From Rhodocollybia butyracea (Eukaryota; Basidiomycota; Agaricomycetes; Agaricales; Omphalotaceae), in assembly GCA_015501585.1 (NCBI GenBank), contig JADNRY010000118.1:62001-126000 (forward strand): a DNA stretch of 64,000 nt. The letters are read 5' to 3'. Position numbers and translations under genes: made by a program. Below are positions 46,884 through 59,040 of this stretch, in pieces. Positions within the stretch are counted from its first letter, which is position 1; each line of letters opens with the position of its first letter. The notes below the pieces were generated by a model, which did no database searches, was not told the DNA's origin, and saw only the letters and a list, made by a program, of their open reading frames with translations.

Positions 46884-48178
46884 ATGACTCCAGAAGAACA
46901 ACATGTGATATCTGCACATGCTGAGGCACTACTTGTCCGCTCCGTTACTATCATCGTGGCTCTTACTGGCTATGGTGCGCAGAGGGGGGTCAGTTGAATT
47001 ATGGCTGACAAGTTCTAGGAGCCTTGATCCTAGGATTCATTCTTGCAGTTCGATTTCTAACCCAGTGCGTACTTACTACGTACTACTATTCAATTTACCT
47101 ATTATTTCTTCGGTCTAGAAGAGGATCTTCCGGGCGTCCACAAACTATCCTTCTTGTTTGTTTAGTAACCATCTTCATCTGTCTCACCTGGGGTGTATCT
47201 TATCCCACAGGATTATTTCTGACAAATGATCGATATACATTTGTGCGAATGTCAGAACAAGGAGTTGTTGCTCAAGCCCAGGTTGCCGAAGAGAAAATTA
47301 AAACCTGGCGGTATATGTCAAATTGGGCAGGTACCATCAATGTGAGTATCGTTTATCCCAAGGCTTGAATCTTGATTGCATTCTGTAATGACATTTCTCA
47401 TTGAAGCTTCTGTTGAGTGATGGAATTGTAGTTTGGAGAGCATGCTGTTTGTTTCAGCCAGAGAAATTTTGGAGGTGCATCCTTGTGATGCTTATGATTG
47501 CCAACATAGGTACGGCATAATGGTAGTTACTAATCCAGTGTCTTGATGATGGTCGGTGAAGGTGTCAATGTAGCAGACTGCATTTGGTTCGATTTTTCGC
47601 TTATCTACAAGGCTACCCTTCTGGACTGGCTTTCGGCTGTAGTTTCCTTAGGGGTGAATCTGATAGCAACCATCTTGTTTGCCTGTAAAGCTTGGTAGGG
47701 ATTTTCTTAGTGTCCGGGTGTGATTTACTCATTCCAAGGAGGTGCTATCGTAATCATCACTGGTATATAACAGGAAGCCGTGCAAGCAAGTTGGCCCCGA
47801 AAGGTACACAAGCGGAGAACATACTGAATATCCTGATAGAGTCTGGGGCTATTTTTTGCGGAATTCAGTTCATATATATCATAATAACTGTGCTAGATGC
47901 CTACAACATCATAATCTCGCAATGGCCCCTGCAGACTGCTGAAGCTATATTTTTTATTGCTGCTGTAAGTGTTCTATTGATATTCTTACTTTTGCAATGT
48001 TTACAATGATTATACTTAGGCATGCTATCCTGTTTCAGTGATTATTCTGATTCACAAAGATAACAGGCCACATCTCCAGGCCTACAACAGTGAGAGGGCT
48101 GCGCAAGGTGGTGATCTATGCTTCAGTACAATTATTGATTTAAATGGACCTGAGATACTGAGTACTGAGGAGTATTGA
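46884..48178 (+). CDS. Multi-pass membrane protein, copy F, intact (344 aa)
   Basis: Exons by homology: 46884-46974, 47019-47341, 47407-47509, 47562-47694, 47739-47964 and 48020-48178, together 1035 nt without a stop. The protein starts 'MTPEEQHVISAHAEALLVR'. Seven or eight hydrophobic helices are placed as in copy C, and the signature 'LLLSDGIVVWRA' and loop 'TQAENILNILIESGA' are present. The usual acceptor AG before exon 5 is missing (TATCGTAAT), but an AG 12 bases upstream (47737-47738) keeps frame and adds four residues ('RCYR'). The C terminus is the long type, ending 'STEEY', which may be cytoplasmic. It is the most diverged member. Role unknown. Confidence 0.82.
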
Positions 48179-48236
48179 AGTAATGTATAAGATAGTTAAT
48201 CTGAACTTTGTCTGAGACCATGTTCTTTATTATTAT

Positions 48237-48833
48237 TAGTGATGTGCCGGCTCGGCCTGAATGCCGTGGGCCGGGCCAGGCCAAGCCAAGCCAGGTCGTG
48301 AAACGCCGGGCCGTAACACTTGACCTGGGACGGCTTTTGGCCCGGCCTGAGTTTTGGGAAGCCGTGAGCCGGGGCTTTTTGGACCTAGCAGATAACAGCT
48401 GGGGGACACATTTATAAGGTGTTTTAGGCATCTGGGATAGTGTCTTTGCAATTTACTAGGTGTATACAAGCTGCACTTATTGCTCCAGGTGATTTTTTGT
48501 ATTAAGATATTGTATTCAGAGATTGTTTTCTCCACTCAGGAATTTTCCCACAGTCCACAGTTAATGATGAGTTCAAGATGAGTTCAATTTCACTCACTGT
48601 GAAGAGAAATACTCAACTTATGCTATGTTGTTTCAGCTAGTGGATTTTCTGTGTCAGAGTCTTTTCTGAACTCATACACAGCCACCTCCAAAGCCCCGGC
48701 CTAAGCCAAAGCCAAGCCAGGCCAAGCCGGAGCCATCTTAGTAAGGCCCGGCCTCAATTTCTTCAAGCCAAAGCCAAGGGCCTGTCGGCCAGAGCCGGGG
48801 CTCACAGGCCAAAGCCGGGCCGGCACATTACCA
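48237..48833. mobile_element. GC-rich hAT-like MITE
   Basis: Ends TAGTGATGTGCCGGC and the complement of TGGTAATGTGCCGGC; both arms carry GGCC/GGCTTGG repeats. 597 bp, noncoding. Flanks ATTATTAT and TTTATTTT agree in 6 of 8 bases, a possible old target duplication. It begins 58 bp after the stop of copy F. Confidence 0.65.
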
Positions 48834-48868
48834 TTTATTTTATTATAATCACTTACTCCCCACTCGGA

Positions 48869-49095
48869 ATCAGGAAAAAGACCTATTTCCCAGGCTCCCC
48901 AGAGACACCCCCCAATCCTAGGCAACCTGAGGCACCTGGGATACCCAGGGCTCCCCAGGTTGTCCTGGGCTGCCCTGGGGTTGACCTGGGATGACCTGGG
49001 GGAGCCTGGGTATACCACCAGGTTGCCTCAGGTTGCCCAGAATTGGAGGGGGGGGGGTCTCTGGGGAGCCTGGGAAATAGGAACTTTTTCCTGAT
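48869..49095. mobile_element. Foldback element, 227 bp
   Basis: Left arm ATCAGGAAAAAGACCTATTT and right arm its near complement ending at 49095, including CCCAGGCTCCCCAGAGAC and its complement. It shares the TCAGGAAAA terminus with the elements at 51338, 56147 and 62082. Confidence 0.7.
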
Positions 49096-50107
49096 AGGCT
49101 CAGACTGCACATGACAGTAATGATGTGAGTTGCCAATGCCAGACCCAGGATAAATGAGAGAAAAAACCTTCTCCAATCAATTTCAGCAGATGAAACTTTA
49201 ACTTCAACAACCAGTGGTTTTTTTGCAGTTGAGTGCTCCTGGGTGTTGGAGTAGGGGATCGTGGCGTTCCGGGCCGGAGTTCGCTCTCAGTATATAGCCT
49301 TTCACGCATGTTCATAGCTACTCAGTTGTATTCACTCATGTTCTCTGCGATACTTCTCACTGAGGCTGGGGTCTCCCACCTCAGTGTCAGTCATACATTG
49401 TAATCTAGTTCAGTCCCAGATGATTATGTATAGGCAGGTAAGAGCCATGGGAATACCTTGTATATGATAGCAGCCTCTACAGTGTTGCCGCGGGTCAGGC
49501 TAAAACTTCTCAGACAGGACTTAAGCTGCAGCAGTCAGCACTGCAAGCAATTACTTTTTGAGAGATCAGATCAAGCTGGACAACAATTTAACCACATCAT
49601 CCATAAATGTGGGTGTGTTATTCATCATGATATTGGAATGTAGTTTATTTCTTCCTGTCATGGTCTTAGTCTGAATTTAGTAATCTATTTGCAAAAGCCT
49701 TGGAGGATAGTATTTGTGTTTCCCAACCTCTAGGCGCTCCCAAAGCTTTGCAATAGAGTTTAGCATAGCCTTTTATATCTGAAGCTTTCTTTGTGTGCCT
49801 CAACCAGGTCTCCAGTCAACTTTCAAGGGGCTTTTCAATCAATATTATGAATGCCAAGCTGTTGTTCATTGACTTTATAGATGATCAAGTATGACCAACC
49901 TATGACACTGCTAATATATCTGTGCACTTGTTATACCAGGTGCATGGATTATTTATAAATGATTGATTATAGCAAGCAGTGACACAGATAATATGCACAG
50001 GTTGTTAGCAAGTTGTTAGCAAGTATAGTACTAAGGGTGTCCCTTGTGCTCAAGACTTAAGCTTCCCTTAAGTTCATTGCACTCAGCTAGTATTTTGCAT
50101 TGCCGAG
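49096..50107. other. No supported gene
   Basis: Mostly unique AT-rich sequence. Short frames on both strands show no domain. Confidence 0.45.
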
Positions 50108-50675
50108 GTTACTCTTGTTAGGGTTTAGGGTTAGGGTTTAGGGTTAGTTAGGGTTAGGGGTTAGGCTAGTTAGGGTTAGAGTTAGGTTAGGGGTTAGGGG
50201 TTGGGTGTAAGGATGGACATGAGTCCAGATCCTGGTAAACCCGGGCCCGCCGCACAGGTACCTGGACCCAAAAAAACACAACCTGTGACCTGACCCGGAC
50301 CCGTGGGAAACGGGTACCTGGATCCGGCGGATCTGGGTCATGCGGGTCAACCTGCAGGTATTTGTACTTAAAATATACATTATAAGGTCTGAAAATCCCC
50401 AGGGCTGACCTGTGACCTGACCCGCACCCGTGGGAACGGGTACCTGGATCCGCCAGATCCGGGTCAGGCGGGTATTCCCACGGGTTAAACCCGCTGGTCA
50501 CCCGTAAAGAGCCGGACTCATGTCCATCTTTAGTTGGGTGCGCCAAAGGCGCTCCGCATATATGATATTCAGTGTAAATGAGGCTTTAAGGTGCCTGCCA
50601 ATGACTTCCCAGCTTAGGGGACCCCCAAGCTTGCAAGGGAGGGGAGGGAAGTGGAGCCGGTGTAATGTCCCAGTA
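50108..50675 (-). repeat. Dispersed repeat with telomere-like array, second copy
   Basis: Reverse copy of 22858-23100: degenerate TTAGGG units at 50117-50206, then (after the MITE 50208-50532) the GCGCC...GGCGC palindrome and 'TTGCAAGGGAGGGGAGGGAA'. It shows that the MITE landed at the array's edge. Confidence 0.7.
50208..50532. mobile_element. hAT-type MITE in the telomere-like repeat
   Basis: Ends TAAGGATGGACATGAGTCC and the complement ending GTCCATCTTTA. The target duplication GTTGGGTG is perfect (50200-50207 and 50533-50540). 325 bp; two internal copies of a GACCTGACCCG-type module. The ends match hAT 1 (5991-13643), a candidate source of transposase. Confidence 0.87.
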
Positions 50676-51337
50676 TAAAGTAGAATCCTGTAAGCCTGTA
50701 AGATAGAAGTTGAGCAGCGTTGGAGCTGCGAGACATGTTGTAATCATTAAACTGTATCCCTTGTTAGGGTTGAGTTTCCCATTGAAAGGGGTCTTGAATC
50801 TCTAGACAAGAGTCGTGTGACCCAACAAAAAGGGGAGTTATGGGACTCGGCCTTGAGAGAAGGAGAAACAGGAAAGTAGATGGTAGTATTCAGAAGTAAA
50901 AAGTAAGGGTAAGTATTTGTGCCCCATGCGCTAGGCTAAACTTGGCTCGTTGGTATGTAATCTAATTTACGGTATATACAAGTATCTGTCAGTGCCCCCC
51001 CATTCCGATGAGACATGTTCTTTTTGCTTGTTAAAGGATCAAGAAGGAGCCCCCAAGTGTTGTTGGGCAGTAACCCTGCGTTTGCCCACTCATTGCCGTC
51101 TTTTCCATGGCCCTTCAAGGATGTCTTCTGGAGGTGATTGTGAGTTGTTTTGATTGTTCTGCTTCAATCTTGTTCACAAGCTATTTGAGTTGCTGGATCC
51201 AGCTGGAGGGTCTGAGAAGTGTTCTACCAGGGTACAATCCATATGAGTTAAGAGTCCAGACTCCTCAACACTTTCTCTGTTTGTCCACCTCTCAATCAGC
51301 AGGCTGGGATGGTTGAGGAGCATCACATAATCTGTGT
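50676..51337. other. No supported gene
   Basis: A stretch near 50669 (TGTAATGTCCCAG) could be the start of a decayed LTR, but no partner was found. 'CAGTGCCCCCCCATT' at 50993 resembles a reversed polypurine tract. Confidence 0.35.
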
Positions 51338-51693
51338 CATCAGGAAAAGCCGTTTTTGCCTAGGTGACCCCAGAGTGGCCTAAAGCAAACTAGGTGACCT
51401 ATGAATCCTATGGCATCCTAGGAATTTGGGCTCGTCCCTTGCCAATCAAGGCTCTTGAGGATTCCCTAGGGTATCCTAGGCAAACCCAGGGCAAGCCTAG
51501 GTTTGCCCAGGTTTGCCCAGGTGTTCCCCAGCTGGGAAAACCTGGGCAAACCTAGGCTTGCCTAGGGAATCCTCATGAGCCTTGACTGGCAAGGGACAAG
51601 CCCAAATTCCTAGGATGCCATAGGATTCATAGGTCACCTAGTTTGCTTTAGGCCACTCTGGGGTCACCTAGGCAAAAACGGCTTTTCCTGATG
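51338..51693. mobile_element. Foldback element, 356 bp, copy 1
   Basis: An almost perfect hairpin of two arms of about 165 bp, starting CATCAGGAAAAGCCG and ending with its complement. It is flanked by GT on both sides. Copies with the same arms occur at 56147 and 62082. Noncoding. Confidence 0.85.
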
Positions 51694-54070
51694 GTGGTCC
51701 TCTCTGGTTACTGTCATGCGATCTTACCTGATAGACTGTTGTTGGTACGAGTCTCTGAACTGTACTGCCTGATTGCAGTTCACAAATTTCACCAACCACA
51801 CCGGCTCAGACATCCTTTGGTGAATCTTGAAGAGTACCGTGACCCATAGAAGGGGTGCAACTAGAGTGAACCAGGGGAGCAGATACCCAAGAACATGGTG
51901 TCTGATCCCTTCTATTGTGAAGCGGTTGTATAATATGAGAGAATCCCGTAGGCCGAATGTAAGAGAGTCAAGTGGAATGAGGCCGTGAGGTGAGTATAAA
52001 TAGTAAGATGCCTGTAACCCCGGCTGTATCACAAATCTAAGCTCACCTGCTTAATGTGTTGATAGGGGAAGTAAGAAGCTAAGTGTGAGAGAGAGATGCT
52101 TGTATGAAGACAATAAGATGTTCTTGAGTCTGGGGACTGTAGGAGCAGACCCCACTACTTATATACATGTGTAACTAAATAGGACCCAGAGTACTTTACT
52201 CTGGGTAGTTCCAGAAGGTTTTACCTACTCTGGGTAGCTCTAGAAGGTTCTACTGTCAAGGTGAAACTATCTGTCAAAAGGTGTCACCATCTGTCAAAGG
52301 TGACAGTAATACATCTGGTATCTATCTACTTTAAGTAATAAATAAGATATAGATCTAATGTAATGATAAGCCCATGGCACAGATAAGATATTGATAGATA
52401 AGATAAAATATAAGATAAAGCAAATGAATAGAAATCTGTGACAGGCTGCGGGTCGAGTATCCCCTTCAGAAGGAGCTGTGTCGCTAGCTGAGCTTTGGGT
52501 GACCCACCGAAGGGGACCTGTGTCACTGTGTAGGCGTCGAGTGACCTGTCGAAGGGGAAGCCAGAAGGTATTGCTCAGCCGAGAGAAAGAGAACTGAGGA
52601 GTATAAAGTCAAGTTAAATTGTTCTTATATAATACATGTAGAGTGTCTATAGTAGATGAGCGCTAAGGGCAGTAGATAAGATATATACCTGTCACAGGGC
52701 CCCCCACTGTCCTTGGTGTTCAGATATGAGACATGTCCTCAAAGCCTTTGAGAGGAGTGGAAACAGAGAATGGGAGGGGAAGGGTGGGAGTCAAATTATT
52801 GACTGCTCTAGAGCTAGAATGTTCCTCCTATGGCACATGAACTGGCCAGTGGAGTTGCAGAGGTGCATTGCACCAACTGACTAGGCCTGATCCTGCTTAC
52901 CTGCCACTGTAACAGAAGTCACTGCATCTTCACATGTTGGAGGGGAAAGAGCTTTGGGTGATCCTCAGCTCTGGGATAACCTATACCCCTTACAGCCCCC
53001 CACTTTTCTACTTGGAAGCCCTTCCAGGTTCGTGCTGGTAATCATGAATAAAAAACACCTGGAATCTTCCAGGTAGAAAATTACCACCATTGACACTAAT
53101 GATCATCAAGTATCATGAAGATGTTAACATTCTAGGAGAACGTGTGCACTGGGGAGGGGAGGGTGGGAAAAGAAGGACCAATTTATTTTGTGTTAGTGAG
53201 TCCAAGGCGGCTCATGACTGGAGAGGCCTTGGGGGCACTGTTCGACTGCTCCCATTATTAAATCAATCCCTAAAGTGCTGAACCCTAATGGTAAGCCCAC
53301 AGCAGCTCATAACAGGAGAGGCTGTGAGGGTACCAGATCCCTGTACCTATGTGATTAGTGCCATGGTTCTCCAACCACTGCCTCAGTAACAGACATGTGC
53401 GAATCCGCCACTACATAGCAATGCATGCCCCCCAGAGTGCCATCCTAGCATAAGCACAAGATGCCAGAATGGGAGGAGGAACGGGCCAAGGGACTGGATG
53501 TCCAAATGTCAAATGCATGTAAAGTCCATCCAGATGATGAATTGGTGATTCCATTGAGCGGTAATTCCAATGATTACCAGAATCTAAATAACCCTGTGCT
53601 AATAAAGCACCTTTCGGCTGTATAGAAACCTTCAACCTCGACTTCTTCTTCCTCAAAACATGTCACTCAATACCCTAGCCGGGTCCACCTATCTGAATAT
53701 TATTCAAGAGTATGCAGATACAAAAGCAATAGTGGGCCAGAAACGGTTGAGCATTTGAAGTTGCATGTGAGGTGTACTGTCTCAACAATGAAGGACATGG
53801 GGACATGTGTGTATGAATCCGCAACTGCCTAGCAATGCGAGCCCCCCAGAGTACTATTGCAGCATAACCACAATATGCTGCTGTTGGAAACCAACAAAGA
53901 TGCGTGAGTAGGAAGTCTGACAATTCCCTGAATCTAGTCCACTCTCCCCCAATCGTTATATTCCCTAGCTCCAAGAGCGTTTTGGGCATGGTGGGTGGGC
54001 AGGAAATGTGAAAGGACGCAATGGGAGTGATTTGAGGTGTTGAGCAGCTTGGTAATAAGATGTTGGGCCA
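51694..54070. other. Intergenic/repeat stretch, no supported gene
   Basis: 'TGTCACAGGGCCCCCCACTG' at 52688 and 'TTACAGCCCCCCACTTTT' at 52990 look like reversed LTR/polypurine junctions of decayed retroelements. A segment of about 85 bp at 53392-53475 recurs at 53800-53882 ('CCCCCCAGAGT', 'CTAGCAATGC'). Minus-strand frames through both copies share 'ALWGAC'/'VLWGAR' but no domain is recognised. Confidence 0.35.
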
Positions 54071-55818
54071 TAGCGCGCTATTAGGCCTAAAATCGGCCTA
54101 AGGTGTGTAACCGTACATTTTGACATTTTGTACGCATTATACAATGCAATAAGAGAGTTATACGGAGCCCGAGCATGATAGCTGTTGCTGAGGCAAAGAA
54201 CTTAACAATAATACTCAGCAAGCCGTGAAGGTACACCCACAAGCGTAGCCTAGAGCCAAGCTAGTGAGGATACCTGGGCTGCCCAGAGATGTAATGCTAG
54301 ATCGTCAATCTAGTTATACCCAAGAGTGTATACTCTCTAAACTACAGGACATCTCGAAGCGGGATAAGTACTAAGCCAACACATTACTCAAGGGAAGGAA
54401 CTATGAGGGAAGGCATCCCTTGCACTAAGACCCCCAACGAGCTATGTTAAGATGTGGACTTTACAGTCCGTAACAATGGACCAGAACAATCCCGAGGAAA
54501 CCGTAGAGGTCTATTCGCGGCACCGGTCATAACCATGAGGACAGTAGAAACATGCTTAGCGGTCCTACGGAAAGCTACGCACCGGGATAGCCTTAGCAAA
54601 TTGAAACATTTGATCTTAGAAATCATACACAGAAGGTCTTATCCGTTAAAGCCAACTATCGGGAATCACTTGTACATACTCAGCGCAGTTGCTCGAGACT
54701 ATCATAAGTGGTGTTGTTGGAAAGCTAGACAACAGGCCTTCTCAAGAGAATGTTAATCACACTCAGGATGGACAGAACTATCCGAGGAATTGAATGAAAG
54801 ATTGGTTGTGTTCCTTCACCTCAAAGTTTCTTGCCCTTGACTTGACTGCTAAGACCAGTGCTCCGTAGAACGTCCCCACGAGATTAGTAGCGTGACGCCT
54901 CCTGACTTGGTTATCTTTAGAAAGTAATAAACTTCACGAAGTTACTTACCACCTCAGTGTTTGAGATTGGTTGTGGTTTCTTCACCTCAGAGAATCTTTC
55001 CCTCGATTTGTATGTTAGGAAGTGAGCTCTGTAGAACGTCCTCGGGCCTAGTAGCGTGACGCTTCTCTACTTGATTACAAGTTGGTTGTTAGTTTCTTCA
55101 CCTAGTAAGTAGCTGGTCACCTCTCTACGTGTTCCCGTGGAGAAGTGTTAGTTGCTTCATGAAGTTGTTAGCCAGTCTCGATGCTTTACCGCGGAGTGAC
55201 TGATGAGCCACTAAGATTGTGGTACGAGTTCCTAGTGATTAAGTTCACTCACAATATTGTAGCTTGGCCCAGAGTTTGGTCAAGGACTTTACGGCGTCAC
55301 AGCAGCTAGTGCCAGAGTTTGCCTAGGGTTGTTACAAACCTCGAAGTTACTATTCTAGCTAGTGCCAGAGTTTGCCTAGGAGAATCTTAGTTTCGTTGTA
55401 TTGGTTTTGGTTTGGTTATATTGATTCGGACATCCCGACGTTCCCTCGTACATATGTACACCCAACTTGGCTTCCCTCGACTCAGTTCTAAGAGTTGTCC
55501 AAGCTTAGTTACCCATGTTAACGCAACGGTCTTGAACCTGGAGCAACTGCGTGCATACCTCCGATACTATCAAACTTTCCCTCGGGGAATCTCTGACTAG
55601 TGATGGGCTTGGGTCGGGTTCGGGACACCCAAAGTCAGCCCGTCTGGACCTGTAGAAAAACCCGAACCCGTTACACTTGGGATCGGGTTACCCTTCTGGT
55701 TGGGTTACGGGTCGGGTCTCTCACTTTCGTAAGCCTCTGCAAGCATGAACTAAAAGGTAAAATATAAATACTAGTAACGAGATGAACAGCTACAAAAACA
55801 ATATACAAAAAGGAATAT

Positions 55819-58800
55819 TCAGTCACTGGTACTATCATCTAGATCTACGTCGACAGTTTCTGTATTAGTGTCAAGAAAATCTTGTAGCTCTTCATTAGTA
55901 ACAAAGTCCTCACGAGACCAGTCACCAAAGGACATCAGGGCATGGATGGTCAGCGCACAAAGACGATTGCGTAAATGGGTAATAAGGATACGGCCACGTG
56001 AGAAACTACGCTCGACCGAGACAGATGACGCTATGGAAAGCATAAGTCAACAAAGAAAAGAAAAAATATTATACCATACATGGAATGGTGTGAATTGAGA
56101 TAGCGAGCTTGGCTAGATGAGGATAGACCTTTCTATTCATCAACCACATCAGGAAAAGCCATTTTTGCCTAGGTGACCCCAGAGTAGCCTAAAGCAAACT
56201 AGGTGACCTATGAATCCTATGGCATCCTAGGAATTTGGGCTTGTCCCTTGCCAGTCAAGGCTCTTGAGGATTCCCTAGGCAAGCCTAGATTTGCCCAGGT
56301 TTGCCCAGGTGCTTTTGGGGAACACCTGGGGAACACCTGGGCAAACCTAGGCTTGCCTAGGATACCCTAGGGAATCCTCAAGAACCTTGACTGGCAAGGG
56401 ACAAGCCCAAATTCCTAGGATGCCATAGGATTCATAGGTCACCTAGTTTGCTTTAGGCCACTCTGGGGTCACCTAGGCAAAAACAGCTTTTCCTGATGCA
56501 CCACTGCAGTGGATCGTCCGTTGGAACACAGCTGTCGAGCAGGTAGCGATCCAACTCATCTGTGGTGCTCATTGGAATGGCGGCTGTCGTGTGCCTTGCC
56601 ATGAGCGATAAGAATGAGTTTGATGATGAAGGAGTTGAATTCTGGAATGCAGACATTTAGTAATGGTACAACGGGGCATAATATCAACGTAACGAGGACC
56701 CAGAAACCATGGGTGCAGGTTCCAATGAAGCTGGTTTGTATCGTGAGACCCATGCGTTGCACGTTACATTTTCGGCCTCACGGATCCAGTCCTCAGGCCA
56801 GTTTAGACGAGAGAAATACGTCAATTTGAAGGCGTCAGTGGTGTACAAGTTGTAATAGATAAACACTTACCCATAGCAACACGGTAGATGTCAGAATTGT
56901 CAGTAAGTGCATAGTATTTGTTGAGTGTTCTTTTGCCGATACCGAGAGCGTGACGAAGAGGAGCGCAGAGCTCCTTGCTATCAATGATTCCTGATGCAAA
57001 CGCTTCGTCGATGGCATCCATAGCAGGAATAACGGCGGATATGTTTGGTGAGTTAGATGAAAAAAAGAGAGTAGCGTCTTTGAGGATCTAAAAAATGTTG
57101 TTGAGCCTGCTGAACGTTGAAAGAATAGATACATACCTTCAAAGCCCTCACTAGATCATTAATTGCATCCCATTCGCCTTCGGGGCAATAGTCCGATAAA
57201 CCGTTGGATGCTCGGTCCAGAAACAGATTAACAACATCCTTCATTTCGATGAAGGCAGCTAGCATGTCGTAGGTAGAATTCCACCGAGTAGTAACATCAC
57301 GAGGTAGTATGCGGTCCTTGAAGTTGGTGCCAGCCACCGTTTCGCGCCATCGAGGGAGCAACAAAGTGGGGGAGCTGATAATCTTGAAGGAAACACAACG
57401 GCACTGGTGGGAAGGAAGGGAAGGTTTTAAGTAACACGTCAAAAGCTGCGCAAAGCTAAACTTTACAGATCCGAGCAAGAACTTACCTTACCTAACGCCG
57501 CACGGAGAGGTTGAACAGCCTCGTTCCATTCCTCTCTTTCGGTTTCTGTCATCTCAGTCAACACATCAACAAAACCCTCCAGATCATCTCTCTCCTGTGC
57601 ACCATTCTCTTTGAGGTCCTGTAATTCAGCCCGGAGTTCCTCTATCCCAGTATCATTGAGTCCCGTGAGCTCAGCAGCCTCAATATCAGTGTCGGAGGTC
57701 CCCGCCTTTGGTTTTTTAGGCTCAAACGGCCGAAGTACACCTCTTGCCGTTAGATTCACAGTATGGGAAAAACAGCGAACATGTGTGTTGAGACCACCAA
57801 AGTTGGGAAGGATTTTTGCAAGTTCCTCGAGCATAGTGGTGTTGGCGGATGCATTATCACAAGTAATCGATATGATCTATGGTATGTTAGCATTCTTCTT
57901 GCGGAAAAATATAATGCTTACCTTGTCTTCTATGCCATACTCTTTCAGGACTGTAGCCAGTGCCTCTGCCATGTTACAACCAGAATGTGAGCAAGGAAGT
58001 TCTATGAAATCAAGAAGGTGAGTAACGAGTTTCTCCTTGCCATCCATTCCCTTTTGAACTCTTGACGTGACTATACTCATCCAGGCACGGTGATTTGGTG
58101 ATGTCCAACAGTCAATGACTATCGGAATTTCTTTGTCCTGGGCCTATATAAAATGGTGAGTACTATTGGCTGGGCCTGCGGGATGTGAAGCTCACTTGTA
58201 ATTCTTTGGCCAGTTTTTCTTTTGTACAAGTATATAACTTTTTGACGTCGCGAGAGACAGTCTCACGGCTAGGAATGTATCGTTCCGGACGGCCTTCTCT
58301 CTGTAGCCAATGATAACAACGGTCTTTGACAATGTTGAAGGGACATGCTGATTCTGAAACCCAGCGTGCGGTAACAACTCTACAAATGGTTCAACCCGAG
58401 CTCAATATAGTAGGTCTAAGACAAACCGTATTTCCTTTTTGGTTGGTGGCTGTGTCGAAAATGACTCCGCCCATCCCTTCATGGTACGCAGAGCAGCAGC
58501 AAGCTTGCTCTGGCTTTTCTTACCAATTCTTTTGATTGCCGCTCTCGCATTTTCAAGACTCTTTGACTGTTGAGCTGCGTTAACAGCTTCTTCACCCCAG
58601 CAAGACTTTGCATGTCGAATAAGTGCGCCTAGGGGTAGCAGTGTGGTAAATGTGGTGAGTTTCTTAGCTACTCAACCATTAACAAATTACTGACCAGTCA
58701 ATGCTTTGTCGGAACTTTTCAGGCCTTGTTTGACATGGGTACAACATGCAGAACAGCTGAATATAATGTACTGAGCTGTCCCATCGTCGTCAAACTCAAT

Positions 58801-59040
58801 GTCAGGCTCCGCATTGTAAAATGCATAGATAGGTGCCTTGTGTTTTCGGACTTTGGTACCTGCATTGTACATACAGGTAAGAATGCCAATCATACCATCT
58901 AAAGCCATCACTCACAAATATTCTCAATTATCTCTTTTTTGGAAGCTCCTCCTTTGTTTTCTGCTGATCCGTTATCAGAATACACATTGATTACTGAAGG
59001 GGCTTCAGAAGATGCCGTGGGAACTGGTGAGGTAGCATCA
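55819..59040 (-). pseudogene. hAT family transposase (hAT 2), split by a foldback element
   Basis: Catalyses excision and insertion of hAT elements. Pieces in order: acidic N-terminal exon ('SDDATSPVPTASSEAP'); BED-type zinc finger ('FSCSACCTHVKQ' ... 'LIRHAKSCW', 58600-58760); core with 'CDNASANTTML' (about 57855) and 'RCFSHTVNLTARGV' (about 57780), 'TTRWNSTYDML' (about 57280), 'GIGKRTLNKYYAL'; dimerisation domain 'DDPLQW' (56510) then, after the insertion, 'WLMNRKVYPHLAKLA' (56100-56146), and 'VSVERSFSRGR' in the last exon (55819-56043). The exons seen are otherwise open. The N-terminal start codon was not resolved; a TATA-like GCATATAAAT lies near 59243. The foldback insertion separates two conserved Trp codons, so the protein is disabled. 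Confidence 0.8.
56147..56498. mobile_element. Foldback element, 352 bp, copy 2
   Basis: Same hairpin arms as 51338-51693, flanked by CA on both sides. It lies inside the dimerisation-domain exon of hAT 2, so it is younger than that element. Confidence 0.85.

Noticed and set aside
48236..48535. Pro/Gly-rich minus-strand frames near 48.2-49.0 kb
   Set aside because: They lie within GC-rich MITE arms, where long open frames arise from composition.
50676..53030. Decayed LTR elements suggested by CA-GCCCCCC junctions at 50993, 52697 and 52993
   Set aside because: No matching second LTR, target duplication or coding remnant was found; kept only as a remark.
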